Part shown: positions 1-4,876 of the stretch, in pieces
How positions within the stretch are numbered: the first letter of the stretch is position 1
How the letters are laid out: each line of letters opens with the position of its first letter
Assembly (NCBI GenBank): GCA_017530465.1
Contig: JAFXMJ010000239.1
Coordinates: forward strand, 1-7,269
Reading direction: 5' to 3'
Length of the DNA stretch: 7,269 nt
Source: Bacteroidales bacterium
GTDB taxonomy: Bacteria > Bacteroidota > Bacteroidia > Bacteroidales > UBA3824
The notes under the pieces: model-generated
Told to the model about the DNA's origin: nothing
Database searches by the model: none
Seen by the model: the letters and a program-made list of their open reading frames with translations, nothing else
Made by a program: the position numbers and the translations under genes

Positions 1-771
1 AAACAGGCTCTCGACTATGGAATTTCGCACAGCAAGGCAGATTATATTTTATCCACGGATGCCGATTGTTTTCCGCAGCCGCGATGGGCAGAGACCCTCG
101 TAAGTGCCGCCCAAAATGTGGATGCCGATATGATAATGGCTCCCGTAATCATCGAAGCCCCCGACAAGACGAAAATGTTTCAACGACTTTGGCAGGCGGA
201 ATCTTTTGCGCTAATTACCATCACGGCAGGGACTTGCATCGCCGGTCGCCCCGTAATGTGCAACGGCGGCAATATCGGTTATCGTGCAGCCTTCATCAAA
301 AAATCCATCGGCGACATCAACGGCAAATACGCCTCTGGCGACGATATGTTTATGATGGAATCCGCCGGTCGTCAGCACAAACGTTTTGTCTATGCAAAAA
401 ATCCCGATGCAGTCATCCGCACCGATGGCGTTACCAACATCCATCAACTCCTCAATCAACGTGCGCGTTGGGTGAGCAAGACAGGCGGCTACACCGATTA
501 TTACATATTGTTTTTTGCGTTTGCAATTTTGCTCGGTAACCTTGCCGCAATCGCCGCGCCGATACTGTGGGCTTGCGGCGGTGCGTGGTGGATGGCGTTG
601 ATGGTATTGTTGTTAAAATTTGCCGTCGATTTTGCGTCGGTGCGCGTTTCGTCTGAGTATTATAATGAGCATCAACGGATTGTGGATGTAGTAGTCCTCG
701 GCATAGTGTATCCGTATTATGTCGTTGCAGCTATATTCACGTTTTGGGGTAGGGGATTCAAGTGGAAGTGA
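1..771 (+). CDS. Family 2 glycosyltransferase, C-terminal part (5' end outside window)
   Basis: The frame is open from base 1, giving 256 residues of the C-terminal portion. It carries the landmarks of a membrane GT-A fold family 2 glycosyltransferase. There is a metal and nucleotide-sugar binding DxD (STDAD, D20 and D22), an NGGN segment, a GDD at residues 113-115 in the place of the usual catalytic ED motif, and QRARW at 153-157, which matches the QxxRW acceptor-site motif of processive or lipid-linked enzymes. After it come about three hydrophobic segments (roughly residues 164-186, 189-208 and 235-253), so the catalytic domain should face the cytoplasm on a C-terminal membrane anchor. By family knowledge it transfers a sugar from an activated nucleotide sugar to a polysaccharide or lipid acceptor. 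The precise substrate cannot be read from this fragment. The stop codon lies 1 bp from the stop of the convergent truncated toxin gene, and no terminator is visible between them. Confidence 0.85.
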   Translation, partial: KQALDYGISHSKADYILSTDADCFPQPRWAETLVSAAQNVDADMIMAPVIIEAPDKTKMFQRLWQAESFALITITAGTCIAGRPVMCNGGNIGYRAAFIKKSIGDINGKYASGDDMFMMESAGRQHKRFVYAKNPDAVIRTDGVTNIHQLLNQRARWVSKTGGYTDYYILFFAFAILLGNLAAIAAPILWACGGAWWMALMVLLLKFAVDFASVRVSSEYYNEHQRIVDVVVLGIVYPYYVVAAIFTFWGRGFKWK

Positions 772-772
772 A

Positions 773-895
773 TTATGACGTATGAAATTCTTTATGATAT
801 TTGGCGGCTTGCTCTTTTGACCATTTTTTGAATGTATAAAGCCAAATCGATTCCAAGTCTTCTAACGCCGCTTGCGATATATGATACTTAGCCAT
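773..895 (-). pseudogene. Truncated ParE/RelE-type toxin remnant (40 aa)
   Basis: Reading the minus strand from the ATG at 895 gives a 40-residue peptide that starts MAKYHISQAALEDLESIW and continues through LYTFKKWSKEQAAKYHKEF. This is the N-terminal pattern of ParE-family toxins (YxLSxxAxxDLxxIxxYTxxxWxxxQAxxY). Intact members are about 95-100 residues, so the C-terminal half, with the core strands and the conserved Arg region, is missing. The start codon overlaps the end of the antitoxin gene by 8 bases (AATGGCTAA), the usual translational coupling of parDE operons, which argues that a complete toxin once stood here. Homology ends within about 10 bases of the glycosyltransferase stop codon, so a deletion or insertion junction probably lies near 773-780. 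The product is presumably inactive as a toxin, but this is inference. Confidence 0.75.
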
Positions 896-1133
896 TGCAA
901 TATTTGTTTTCTAAGTATGACAGGTGACCGTCCAAATCAAAATCTTTGTAAAACCCGCTTTGAATACCTTCATTGATTGCGTCGCGAAGTGCTTTGATGC
1001 GGCGTTCTCTTTCTTGCAACAACGACAACCCGGCACAGACCACATCGTCAGTATCCTTGTATCGTCCCGAAAGTACTGCGGCATCTATAATCTCTTGATA
1101 ATTAGTATCTACTGAAACTGATATTGTGTTCAT
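888..1133 (-). CDS. ParD-type antitoxin (ribbon-helix-helix, type II TA)
   Basis: This 81-residue protein has a short N-terminal strand (MNTISVSVD), the segment SGRYKDTDDVVCAGLSLL, then a charged helix ending in EGIQSGFYKDFDLDGHL. These are the characteristic ParD features: an N-terminal ribbon-helix-helix for dimerisation and DNA binding, then a toxin-wrapping C-terminal tail. By family knowledge it binds and neutralises a ParE toxin that targets gyrase and represses its own promoter. The cognate toxin gene directly downstream overlaps it by 8 bases but is truncated, so this antitoxin appears orphaned. A consensus promoter and an inverted repeat lie upstream. A short vestige of a related gene is found at 2801-2836. 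The length is normal for the family and the start is the only plausible ATG. Confidence 0.85.
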   Translation of the reverse strand: MNTISVSVDTNYQEIIDAAVLSGRYKDTDDVVCAGLSLLQERERRIKALRDAINEGIQSGFYKDFDLDGHLSYLENKYCNG

Positions 1134-1166
1134 AACGTTTTATTGTTTCATAGTTTAACAATGGCA

Positions 1167-1197
1167 CAAATGTAAGATATTTTATGTAATTGTGCAA
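1167..1197 (-). promoter_or_regulatory. Promoter of the parDE-type operon
   Basis: On the minus strand a TTG (1197-1195) is followed after exactly 20 bases by TACATTTG (1174-1167). This fits the Bacteroidota housekeeping promoter (-33 TTTG, -7 TAnnTTTG). Transcription would begin near 1161, leaving a leader of roughly 28 bases before the antitoxin ATG at 1133. Confidence 0.7.
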
Positions 1198-1200
1198 TTA
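1187..1200. promoter_or_regulatory. Inverted repeat over the -33 box, candidate ParD operator
   Basis: TAATTG (1187-1192) and CAATTA (1195-1200) form a perfect 6-bp inverted repeat with a 2-bp spacer that covers the -33 element of the antitoxin promoter. RHH antitoxins of the ParD family commonly bind short palindromes at their own promoters, so autoregulation is a reasonable inference. AT-rich palindromes also arise by chance, so the assignment is tentative. Confidence 0.4.
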
Positions 1201-1205
1201 ATTTT

Positions 1206-1237
1206 TTTCCCTTTCTCGAAAATAATTGTTACCTTTG
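1206..1237 (+). promoter_or_regulatory. Promoter for the structured RNA
   Basis: TACCTTTG at 1230-1237 is a perfect TAnnTTTG -7 box. The -33 position at the expected distance reads TTTC (1206-1209), one base off TTTG. The predicted start is near 1243, at the foot of a GATGAC/GTCATC hairpin. A weaker -7-like TATGTTTT at 1291-1298 could give a shorter transcript starting around 1304, within the rod's first helix. Confidence 0.6.
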
Positions 1238-1242
1238 CCACG

Positions 1243-1510
1243 ATGACTTTTATGTCATCAGGTAAATAATTATTTAGGCGTTTATGACGCTATGTTTTTG
1301 ACTCTCTGAAAATTCGCAACCTTCAAGAAGTGTCGTAAAAAATGTAGCAACGATAAACGTCCGTGTGTGTATATTATCGGTACTCACTCTTTTGGTGTAC
1401 CTTTATTATACCTTTACGGCGTGAGGTATCGTTGCTCGGTTTTTACGACACGGGTATTGCGAAGCCTCAGAGAGTGGAACCGGGCAGAATAAAGATTCCA
1501 CGCCTTTTTT
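1243..1510 (+). ncRNA. Long rod-shaped structured RNA with own promoter and terminator (6S-like candidate)
   Basis: No coding gene explains 1134-1559. The plus strand instead folds into one long interrupted rod. The helices are 1301-1309 with 1467-1475 (9 bp), 1313-1319 with 1457-1463 (7 bp), 1330-1341 with 1440-1451 (12 bp), 1347-1355 with 1427-1435 (9 bp) and 1369-1373 with 1407-1411 (5 bp). The rod is capped by GGTAC/GTACC at 1379-1383 and 1397-1401. Between the 7-bp and 12-bp helices lies an asymmetric bubble (1320-1329 against 1452-1456). Small hairpins occupy the 5' part (1242-1259 and 1277-1291). A -7 box sits upstream, and a terminator hairpin with a T run ends it. A closing stem, a bubble and a long apical stem is the architecture of 6S RNA, and Bacteroidales are known to carry rod-like RNAs of this sort (for example the Bacteroidales-1 motif). 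Which family it belongs to is inference. A leader RNA of the HTH gene at 1560 is the main alternative. Confidence 0.72.
1474..1510 (+). terminator. Rho-independent terminator of the structured RNA
   Basis: GTGGAA (1474-1479) pairs with TTCCAC (1496-1501), followed by GCC and six T residues (1505-1510). The stem is short and the 16-base loop is large, so strength is uncertain, but its position right after the rod's closing helix fits the 3' end of an RNA gene. Confidence 0.6.
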
Positions 1511-1517
1511 GTTTCTG

Positions 1518-1553
1518 GTCTGAAATGGAATCTTATCAGACGATATTTTTTTT
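1518..1553 (+). terminator. Second terminator-like hairpin before the HTH gene
   Basis: GTCTGA (1518-1523) pairs with TCAGAC (1536-1541), followed closely by a run of eight T residues (1546-1553). It could back up the first terminator or act as a leader hairpin just before the HTH start at 1560. Its loop contains TGGAATC (1526-1532), complementary to GATTCCA (1494-1500) in the first terminator's 3' arm. Confidence 0.4.
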
Positions 1554-1559
1554 CGGGCA

Positions 1560-1799
1560 ATGAGCATCCACATCGGCAAGATGATAAAGGCGGAATTAGA
1601 AAGGCAAGGGAGGACGAAAGTTTGGCTCGCCGCCCAAATAAACCGCACAGAGCCAACTTGTTATAATATTTTCAAGAGCGCGACAATTGACACTGGCACT
1701 CTCCAAGCCATCTGCATCGCCATCAGTCACGATTTCTTCAAAGACCTCTCTCAGGATTTAACCGCCGCCCTCCCTAAAAAATCTTTTACGATTTCATAA
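1560..1799 (+). CDS. Small XRE-like helix-turn-helix protein
   Basis: The 79-residue product opens with IGKMIKAELERQGRTKVWLA and continues through AAQINRTEPTCYNIFKSATIDTGTLQAI. This fits a Cro/C1-type (XRE) helix-turn-helix: helix 1 over residues 5-16, helices 2 and 3 around 20-40, then a helix covering TGTLQAICIAISHDFF. Small proteins of this kind, ending their domain in HDFFKDLS or similar, are frequent in Bacteroidales and are presumed DNA-binding regulators. No target can be named. The ATG at 1560 gives the natural domain start, and the usual 5' context is T-rich with no Shine-Dalgarno. No consensus promoter is seen between the structured RNA and this gene, so it may be expressed by read-through. 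The last ten or so residues are outside the conserved domain. Confidence 0.75.
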   Translation: MSIHIGKMIKAELERQGRTKVWLAAQINRTEPTCYNIFKSATIDTGTLQAICIAISHDFFKDLSQDLTAALPKKSFTIS

Positions 1800-1841
1800 A
1801 TAACTTTCGATAAAATCATAAAGATATTCCGATACTAAATC

Positions 1842-1873
1842 TTTGGCGGGGCAGAGAATTGCGTGTAATTTTG
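1842..1873 (+). promoter_or_regulatory. Promoter of the YbjN-like gene
   Basis: TTTG (1842-1845), a 20-base spacer and TAATTTTG (1866-1873) make the best match to the Bacteroidota consensus in the window. The start would lie near 1879. This rules out the TTG at 1843 as a start codon and favours the ATG at 1957, with a leader of about 78 bases. Confidence 0.75.
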
Positions 1874-1883
1874 TAGTGTTACA

Positions 1884-1944
1884 AAACCAATCAGAATATG
1901 TTATTCTTAATATTGGTTTGGTAAAGAATGATTGTTTAACCAAA
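1884..1944 (+). promoter_or_regulatory. Leader hairpins with mutually exclusive pairing
   Basis: AAACCAAT (1884-1891) pairs with ATTGGTTT (1912-1919), with an inner AGAAT/ATTCT helix (1893-1897 and 1903-1907) and an ATGTT loop. TTTGGT (1917-1922), overlapping the 3' arm, can instead pair with ACCAAA (1939-1944). The first structure would start about 5 bases from the predicted transcription start. This may be a stabilising 5' hairpin or a simple switch in the leader. No known riboswitch class is recognised. Confidence 0.4.
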
Positions 1945-1956
1945 AACTGTAATGCT

Positions 1957-2166
1957 ATGGCGTTTGATTACACATTGCTTGTTTCTTTTTTTGAAGAATG
2001 CAATATCCCATATCAAATAGATCCTCGCGGAGTAGTACTGTTTGATTATTCAGGACAACGCTTGTATGGTTCAATGAAAAGTACTATTGCTTTTGAATCA
2101 TGTATGCGAATTCATTTGGTAGTGATTGATGAAATTTCACCTTTTGATGTAAAAAGAGGTATTTGA
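1957..2166 (+). CDS. YbjN-like small protein, 5' part of a split gene
   Basis: From the ATG at 1957 a 69-residue product begins MAFDYTLLVSFFEECNIPYQ and ends in FDVKRGI. Joined to the next open frame (2163-2354) it makes a coherent protein of about 132 residues. That protein has the order seen in YbjN / type III secretion chaperone-like small domains: an N-terminal helix, strands, then a helix leading to a conserved INxLN. The family call is from pattern memory and is tentative. The frame ends at a TGA directly after a TTT run (2162-2164). One extra T would read through into the next frame as ATT TTG AAA, so a single-base deletion, or less likely a programmed shift, explains the split. The stretch upstream to 1843 is open but lies over the promoter and leader and is judged non-coding. 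The function is unknown. Confidence 0.55.
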   Translation: MAFDYTLLVSFFEECNIPYQIDPRGVVLFDYSGQRLYGSMKSTIAFESCMRIHLVVIDEISPFDVKRGI

Positions 2167-2354
2167 AAATAATCAATCAACTCAATGTAGAGATGCATGT
2201 TGTTAAATTCATTTACCATGAAGAAACTAAGATGATCTTTGCAGTTGCCGATGTTCCTCTCGATTCGAGTCCTGAATTGGATGACCTGATTCCTGGAATT
2301 GTAAACTTGCTTGTTGATGCAGTAGGACAATTTGAAATGGCCAATCAGATGTAA
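2163..2354 (+). CDS. YbjN-like small protein, 3' part of a split gene
   Basis: This frame overlaps the preceding stop codon (TTGA) and has no ATG until 2193, which would give only 53 residues. It reads KIINQLNVEMHVVKFIYHEE, then a segment containing VADVPLDSSPELDDLI, then a C-terminal helix ending in FEMANQM. The order INxxN, a strand with an acidic turn, PLD and a final amphipathic helix is what is expected for the second half of a YbjN-like fold. It is therefore more likely the displaced C-terminal half of the gene at 1957 than an independent gene. If translated on its own, coupling through the overlapping TTGA or initiation at ATG 2193 are the options. Stop at 2352-2354. Confidence 0.5.
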   Translation: MKIINQLNVEMHVVKFIYHEETKMIFAVADVPLDSSPELDDLIPGIVNLLVDAVGQFEMANQM

Positions 2355-2457
2355 TCTATCACAAGATAATGTTTCTAAAATAGGTTATGACACTTATTGA
2401 AATATGACAAACGGAAAAGTCGAGCCGCCGGGAAAAGGGTGTAGAAGAAACAATAAA

Positions 2458-2477
2458 ATGCATGATTATGCACGATT
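2458..2477 (+). repeat. 10-bp tandem duplication at a gene start
   Basis: ATGCATGATT (2458-2467) is followed directly by ATGCACGATT (2468-2477), nine of ten bases identical. Each copy begins with an ATG, and ten is not a multiple of three, so the duplication moves the upstream frame relative to the downstream gene. Confidence 0.8.
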
Positions 2478-2674
2478 ACAAAGTAAAAGTTACAAGGAAT
2501 GCACATGTTAATGGTATGGCATTGAGCGATGACATGGAAATCCGCTTGCAATGCGATGTTAACCCAATGGGTAACATTGCTGCAAAAGCCAAGATTGTGG
2601 AACGTTTCAAGGCAAAATACGGCATTGACATTACAAAAGCATGGAACTATGTGAAAGTAGAGAAAGTTTCTTAG
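2468..2674 (+). CDS. Small hypothetical protein (DUF6140-like pattern)
   Basis: From ATG 2468 the product is 68 residues, MHDYKVKVTRNAHVNGMALS then DDMEIRLQC and a C-terminal FKAKYGIDITKAWNYVKVEK. Short basic-then-acidic proteins with a KYGIDI.KA ending occur in Bacteroidota accessory regions and resemble what is annotated as DUF6140, but I hold this only as a weak resemblance. The function is unknown. An in-frame ATG at 2462 would add two residues. I prefer 2468 because 2462 exists only through the change that distinguishes the two copies of a tandem duplication. The gene is followed about 75 bases later by a strong terminator. No consensus promoter is seen directly upstream, so it may be co-transcribed from 1842. 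Confidence 0.6.
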   Translation: MHDYKVKVTRNAHVNGMALSDDMEIRLQCDVNPMGNIAAKAKIVERFKAKYGIDITKAWNYVKVEKVS

Positions 2675-2749
2675 TAAGAATCAATTTCTATAACTGACGG
2701 ATAGCAACCACATTCAGTCGAGATAAGTAGTTCAAATTCCTCTGAGACC

Positions 2750-2802
2750 CAATCTCCGTCGGAATTCCCAAAAAAAGTCCATATTCCGACGGGGATTGTT
2801 TT
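2750..2802 (+). terminator. Strong Rho-independent terminator
   Basis: A 16-bp stem pairs 2750-2765 with 2783-2798, containing one T-G wobble, with a 17-base loop and a TTTT tail (2799-2802). It is the strongest hairpin in the window and would end transcription from the small-gene cluster, insulating it from the ATPase gene. The reverse strand has no equivalent long T run directly after the stem. Confidence 0.85.
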
Positions 2803-2836
2803 ATCCGTCTAAATCAATATCTTTGTAAAAGACGCT
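2801..2836 (-). pseudogene. Vestige of a second ParD-type antitoxin gene (3' end)
   Basis: The minus strand reads SVFYKDIDLDG and then stops, against SGFYKDFDLDG in the antitoxin at 888-1133. At the DNA level 2804-2836 aligns without gaps to 927-959 at about 28 of 33 positions, with most differences at silent or near-silent sites. No upstream coding homology remains, so only the tail of the gene survives, between the terminator and the ATPase promoter. Confidence 0.55.
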
Positions 2837-2851
2837 CTTCCCCAAAAAAAG

Positions 2852-2882
2852 TTGCACATTTTCAAAAAACAAACTATATTTG
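2852..2882 (+). promoter_or_regulatory. Promoter of the AAA-ATPase gene
   Basis: TTG (2852-2854), a 20-base spacer and TATATTTG (2875-2882), a full match to TAnnTTTG. The predicted start is near 2888, only about 14 bases before the ATG at 2902. Confidence 0.75.
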
Positions 2883-2901
2883 CAACAAAAAGCAAAGCGT
2901 T

Positions 2902-4464
2902 ATGAGCGAGTTTATTGATTACGGAAATATAGATTTTGCAGGAACTATTAAGAGTAATTTTATTGACAAATCAGGTCTTTTAGAATTTCTCAACAGCGTT
3001 ATTGATACGCGAAATCGGTTTGTTTGCATTTCCCGTCCTCGTCGTTTCGGCAAGTCTGTTGCGGCGCAGATGGCGTATGCCTATTACGACCGTTCGTGCA
3101 ATTCCGAACAACTGTTTGAAGGTCTTGAAATCACAAAATCACCCGACTTTAAAACACACCTTAACAAATATCCCACAATCTACATCGATTGGAACAGATT
3201 TTCGACCTACGACCACAAAACCGTCGTAAAGGAGGCGCAAAAACGTTTTGTCGCAGACCTGAAAGAGTCCTATCCTTTTTTGGAGGAGACAGAATCGTTT
3301 GCCGACGCGCTTACCGAAATCAATGAAAAGACAGGTGACCGCTTTGTGTTGATTATTGATGAATGGGATATGCTCGTCAGGGACGAAGACGTGAAAACAC
3401 GTGACGAATATGTCAATTTTTTGCGTGCGATGCTCAAGTCAAACTCCGCCAACAAACTTTTCCTTCTTGTTTATATGACGGGAATCTTGCCGATTATAAA
3501 GTACGAAACGCAGTCGGCACTCAATAATTTTAGGGAATATAGTATTATTAATCCCGGCAAAACTGCAAAATATTACGGCTTTACCAAAAACGAAGTCAAA
3601 GAACTCTGCAAAGAAAACGATATGAATCTTGAACTTATGGAACACGCTTACGATGGTTACATTATCGGCGAAGAAAAATCTATGTTCAATCCAAATTCGG
3701 TGATGCAGGCTATTGACAACCGCAATTATGGCAGTTATTGGGAAAAAACTGCATCTTATACATACATAGAGACTTATATCCATATCAATGATGAAACTGT
3801 CCGCCCAAAAATTGAAGAAATGCTCAACGGAGGCGCGGTGGCGGTGGAGGTTACAAGTTTCAGAAATGATATGAGGCATATTGAAAATGCCGACGATGTT
3901 TTTACGCTTTTGGTTCACCTCGGATACCTCTCTTACGACCCTGAAACTTATCGTGTTATGATTCCTAACACAGAGGTATCTGGCGAGTTTAGAAACACCA
4001 TTGCAAAGGCGGGTTGGGATTGGCTTTCAAAGGCGTTGGCAAATTCTCTGACGTTGTTGGACAAGACGCTTCAACTTGATACCGAATACATCGCAAACGC
4101 TTTTGACAATTACCGCCCTAACGCATCGTCGGTTCAGAGAATCAACAGCGAGGCGGCTATGGCGTGTGCCATCCGTATGGCTTATTTTGCGGCGGAAAGG
4201 GATTACAAAATTTTTCACGAACTTCCCACAGGCAAAGGCTTTGCCGATATGGTTTTTGTTCCGTTGCCTAAGTCGTCGCGCCCTGCAATCGTCGTTGAAC
4301 TCAAATACGACAAGACCGCCGACGGCGCAATCGCTCAAATCAAGCGTAAAAATTATCCCGCAAGTCTCAAAGGTTTTTCAAAGAAGATAATTCTTTTGGG
4401 CGTCAATTACAACAAGGCAGAATCCAAACACGAAGTCGAGTTGGAAGTGATTGACGGCGAATGA
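2902..4464 (+). CDS. AAA-ATPase-like protein with C-terminal PD-(D/E)XK nuclease domain
   Basis: The 520-residue protein matches the two-domain family of predicted AAA-ATPases (PF09820-type) fused to a PD-(D/E)XK domain (PF08011-type), abundant in Bacteroidales and some Clostridia. Residues 44-52 read SRPRRFGKS, the family's variant P-loop. D153-E154 in LIIDEWD form the Walker B. VYMTGILPI near 190-200 is the sensor-like segment typical of the family. In the C-terminal domain, FADM (D449) followed by VVELKYD (E466, K468) supplies the D...ExK metal-site triad, so the nuclease motif looks intact. The substrate and role are not established for the family. Proposed roles in mobile-element or defence functions are inference. 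Length is normal and the frame is undamaged. It has its own promoter and sits alone between the decayed accessory zone and the core rpsO-pnp pair. Confidence 0.9.
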   Translation: MSEFIDYGNIDFAGTIKSNFIDKSGLLEFLNSVIDTRNRFVCISRPRRFGKSVAAQMAYAYYDRSCNSEQLFEGLEITKSPDFKTHLNKYPTIYIDWNRFSTYDHKTVVKEAQKRFVADLKESYPFLEETESFADALTEINEKTGDRFVLIIDEWDMLVRDEDVKTRDEYVNFLRAMLKSNSANKLFLLVYMTGILPIIKYETQSALNNFREYSIINPGKTAKYYGFTKNEVKELCKENDMNLELMEHAYDGYIIGEEKSMFNPNSVMQAIDNRNYGSYWEKTASYTYIETYIHINDETVRPKIEEMLNGGAVAVEVTSFRNDMRHIENADDVFTLLVHLGYLSYDPETYRVMIPNTEVSGEFRNTIAKAGWDWLSKALANSLTLLDKTLQLDTEYIANAFDNYRPNASSVQRINSEAAMACAIRMAYFAAERDYKIFHELPTGKGFADMVFVPLPKSSRPAIVVELKYDKTADGAIAQIKRKNYPASLKGFSKKIILLGVNYNKAESKHEVELEVIDGE

Positions 4465-4519
4465 CAGGACTTTGATAAATAGTCGGTGAAAATTTCTTCA
4501 AAAAATATTTCAAAAAAAA

Positions 4520-4551
4520 TTTTTCCATCTCAAAAAATCTCCGTACCTTTG
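4520..4551 (+). promoter_or_regulatory. Promoter of rpsO
   Basis: TACCTTTG at 4544-4551 is a full -7 box. The -33 position carries TTTT (4520-4523), one base off TTTG. Initiation near 4557 gives a leader of about 43 bases that is rich in A, with no Shine-Dalgarno. Confidence 0.65.
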
Positions 4552-4599
4552 CGCCCGATCACATAAATAATAAAAACAATAACAAACATTTACAAAACC

Positions 4600-4869
4600 A
4601 TGTATTTGGACGCTGAAAAGAAACAAGAGATTTTCGCAAATTACGGAAAGTCTAATACAGACACCGGCTCTGTAGAAAGCCAGGTTGCCTTATTTTCCTA
4701 CCGTATTCAGCACTTGACCGAGCATCTGAAGAAGAACATTCACGATTTCGGTACTAAGAGAGCACTGACCGGATTGGTAGGTAAGAGACGCTCCCTCCTT
4801 GATTACCTCAAGAAAAGGGACATCGAAAGATATAGGGCACTCATCAAGAAATTGGGCTTGAGAAAGTAA
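4600..4869 (+). CDS. rpsO: 30S ribosomal protein S15
   Basis: The 89-residue product has the full length and the signature of S15: DTGSVESQV (residues 21-29), the LTEHLKKNIHDF segment, then GKRRSLLDYLKKRD and a C-terminal LGLRK. S15 binds the three-way junction of 16S rRNA helices 20-22 in the central domain, an early step of small-subunit assembly, and also contacts the 50S subunit through a bridge. The conserved D21, H42 and D49 positions are present. The gene lies upstream of pnp on the same strand, the arrangement found in many bacteria. In several species S15 represses its own translation through its leader, but the short leader here shows no clear matching structure. Confidence 0.98.
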   Translation: MYLDAEKKQEIFANYGKSNTDTGSVESQVALFSYRIQHLTEHLKKNIHDFGTKRALTGLVGKRRSLLDYLKKRDIERYRALIKKLGLRK

Positions 4870-4876
4870 CCCACCC

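Noticed and set aside
66..539. A 157-residue plus-strand frame and an 82-residue minus-strand frame over the glycosyltransferase
   Set aside because: Both are shadows of the glycosyltransferase frame, which carries the DxD, GDD and QxxRW motifs.
919..930. GACAGGTGACCG occurs here and again near 3330 in the ATPase gene
   Set aside because: An isolated 12-base identity with no extension on either side and different reading contexts, so judged coincidence.
1406..1656. Two overlapping minus-strand frames of 80 residues and a plus-strand frame of 66 residues over the RNA gene
   Set aside because: They overlap the rod-shaped RNA and the HTH gene, have no promoter or family features, and cross the inverted-repeat arms.
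1843..1956. TTG start at 1843 giving a longer 107-residue version of the YbjN-like 5' part
   Set aside because: The TTG is the -33 box of the promoter at 1842-1873, so the codons up to about 1879 would not be transcribed from it. The following stretch is a hairpin leader.
2728..2750. tRNA 3'-end-like stretch (GTTCAAATTCC) that might mark an attachment site
   Set aside because: Only about 11 bases resemble a T-arm. There is no acceptor stem, anticodon arm or CCA end, and no second copy was seen.
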